Assembly: GCA_034509425.1 (NCBI GenBank)
Contig: JAVTVJ010000040.1
Coordinates: 8,447,001 to 8,511,000, forward strand
Length of the DNA: 64,000 bases
DNA from: Eopsaltria australis
Taxonomy: Eukaryota > Chordata > Aves > Passeriformes > Petroicidae
Direction of reading: 5' to 3'
Each line of letters begins with the position of its first letter. Within the stretch, counting starts at the first letter, position 1. Under the pieces are notes generated by a model. That model saw only the letters and a list, made by a program, of their open reading frames with translations. It did no database searches and had not been told where the DNA came from. The position numbers and the translations under genes were made by a program. Below, in pieces: positions 62,901 to 64,000 of the stretch.

Positions 62901-64000
62901 ACAATAAAATGGCTGCAAGTGGGTAGGTATCATTTCACATCACTTATATATATGCACATATGACACATTGCTATTCATTCCTTGTTTTAAAAAGACTTTG
63001 TGACTAGGCTATCAATTGTCATGTGGCACATTTTTATGCTTCAGCCAAGAACCATGAGGCTTTTGGTTTTGCATTGTTTTCTTTTTTTTGACAAGATTAA
63101 GTATGCTAAGTCCTCCAGGAGCAAACCATCTTATTTCATATCTTGCCTATCCAGCATCATATAAAGAATACAGGATGTCATCCCAGGACTGCAAGCTGAT
63201 CTATGAGAACTCCTGCATCCTTGTAGAATTCAGATTTAAATGTGAATAAGCTCTAGTTAAAATAAACAGATGTACTAAAGAGCTGCACCTGGCGAACATC
63301 TGACAAGCACTACCTTTGCAAGCTTATTGAATAGGTTTTTACCAATGATAAAATTGACCACTTCCTTGATAAGATATTCCCCTTTCGGTTGTAGCAGTAG
63401 TTCCTTTTGGTCCGTCAAATTCCTTCCCAAACTTTACATTTTTTCCATACAACACCCAGAAGGTGAATGGAAATTGAGTGGTTTCACTGCAGATGAATAT
63501 TTGTTGTATTTTGGCATTCGTGCATTTTCATTTTACAAAATATGCTTCAATAACCATTTTATAATTTTTCTGTTGACATTTTTGCAAAGATAGTATGTTT
63601 TTAAAACTATCTTTCTGCATCCTTTCCTCTAGAATTTATCTGAATGAACAATGGACTCATCTCTTGTAAATGGCTATTTATACCTAACCTACCCTGGCCC
63701 TGATAAAGCTTAGGATATTTTGAATGGATACCAACATTTATCAGTGTTTGAGAAAATTTAAGTGTGTATCCTGAGCCAGTTTAAATTTTCTTTATAGTCA
63801 TTGAAAAGAAAAAATCATATCCAAGGAGGCACTCATCATGCCTTATTACCATAACCAACCAAGACAAACAGAAGTTAAAATGTAATGCCAATAACTGTCC
63901 CTAAATATACTCTTTGCTCTTGTGCAGGGAGCACTTGCTAATGCTTGCTGGTTCTTCACAGCAAGAGAAAGGTGCCCCACAGCACTCTTAGGTCATGTTG
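59971..64000 (+). other. EPHA7: EPHA7 intron 5 (incomplete)
   Basis: The intron begins with a strong GTAAGT donor and runs off the window. It is AT-rich with a T run at 62166-62184 and other short A/T runs (60890-60905, 61021-61030). No further EPHA7 exon is present: I looked for the FN3-2 exon (expected to start near residue 442, P-S-Q-V-S-G-like) and did not see it. No other gene is supported. Confidence 0.85.
62166..62184. repeat. Poly-T run, 19 nt
   Basis: This is an uninterrupted T tract in intron 5 with no associated element recognised. Confidence 0.85.

Larger units (their letters stand above)
4254..64000 (+). other. EPHA7: EPHA7 gene, 5' part (coding exons 1-5, truncated by the window edge)
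   Basis: This span covers the gene from its start codon to the right edge of the window. Five exons at 4254-4350, 8297-8361, 12618-13287, 58617-58772 and 59635-59970 all have GT donors and AG acceptors and join in one open frame of 441 codons plus one base. The product reads in order: signal peptide, ephrin-binding domain, cysteine-rich region, first fibronectin type III domain. EPHA proteins are close to 1,000 residues, so a little under half is present. The sequence is near-identical to what I know of vertebrate EPHA7 (for example residues 55-75 and the Cys109-Cys119 loop), which separates it from EPHA3 and EPHA5. The intron sizes are about 3.9, 4.3, 45.3 and 0.86 kb, with intron 5 open-ended. 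The missing 3' part should encode FN3-2, the membrane span, kinase, SAM and tail. Confidence 0.97.

Noticed and set aside
1..64000. CRISPR arrays, operons, phage or prokaryotic mobile elements
   Set aside because: Spliced vertebrate gene structure, CpG islands and CR1 elements show this is animal nuclear DNA; no direct-repeat arrays seen.

Overview
The window is vertebrate nuclear DNA, most likely from a bird. It holds the 5' part of one gene, the receptor tyrosine kinase EPHA7, on the + strand. The avian assignment rests on three things: two truncated CR1 LINEs with typical avian 3'-end sequence, otherwise sparse recognisable repeats, and a predicted protein that differs from my recollection of mammalian EPHA7 at only scattered positions. 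The species cannot be named from the sequence alone. The protein-family call is secure.

Layout: 1-2600 is AT-rich 5' flank with no gene I can support. About 2720-4400 is a CpG island with the promoter: two inverted CCAAT boxes, GC boxes, and a 5' leader without an ATG. Coding exon 1 is 4254-4350 (start codon, signal peptide). Intron 1 (3,946 nt) contains a second, strong CpG-rich block at about 5840-6800. Coding exon 2 is 8297-8361. Intron 2 (4,256 nt) contains an old palindromic repeat. Coding exon 3 is 12618-13287 (ephrin-binding domain and start of the cysteine-rich region). Intron 3 is about 45.3 kb; it holds the CR1 fragments, simple repeats, ancient repeat relics and several stretches that look like conserved regulatory DNA. 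Exon 4 (58617-58772, cysteine-rich/EGF-like) and exon 5 (59635-59970, first fibronectin type III domain) follow, and the window ends inside intron 5.

The five exons join in frame to 1,324 coding nucleotides: 441 complete codons plus the first base of codon 442. The exon phases (1, 0, 1, 1, 1) fit the reading frame without a frameshift or stop. The second fibronectin domain, transmembrane segment, kinase, SAM domain and PDZ-binding tail lie beyond the right edge. EPHA7 binds GPI-anchored ephrin-A ligands on neighbouring cells and acts in axon guidance and tissue patterning; the window encodes the ligand-recognition half.

I found no tRNA, rRNA, CRISPR, retroviral provirus or second protein-coding gene. 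The other long open frames either lie in CpG islands, where stop codons are rare, or in AT-rich intron with no recognisable product. I do not see a new biological system. The points most worth following up are candidate intronic enhancers, the internal CpG island, a possible upstream noncoding first exon, and a possible exon-5 read-through form.
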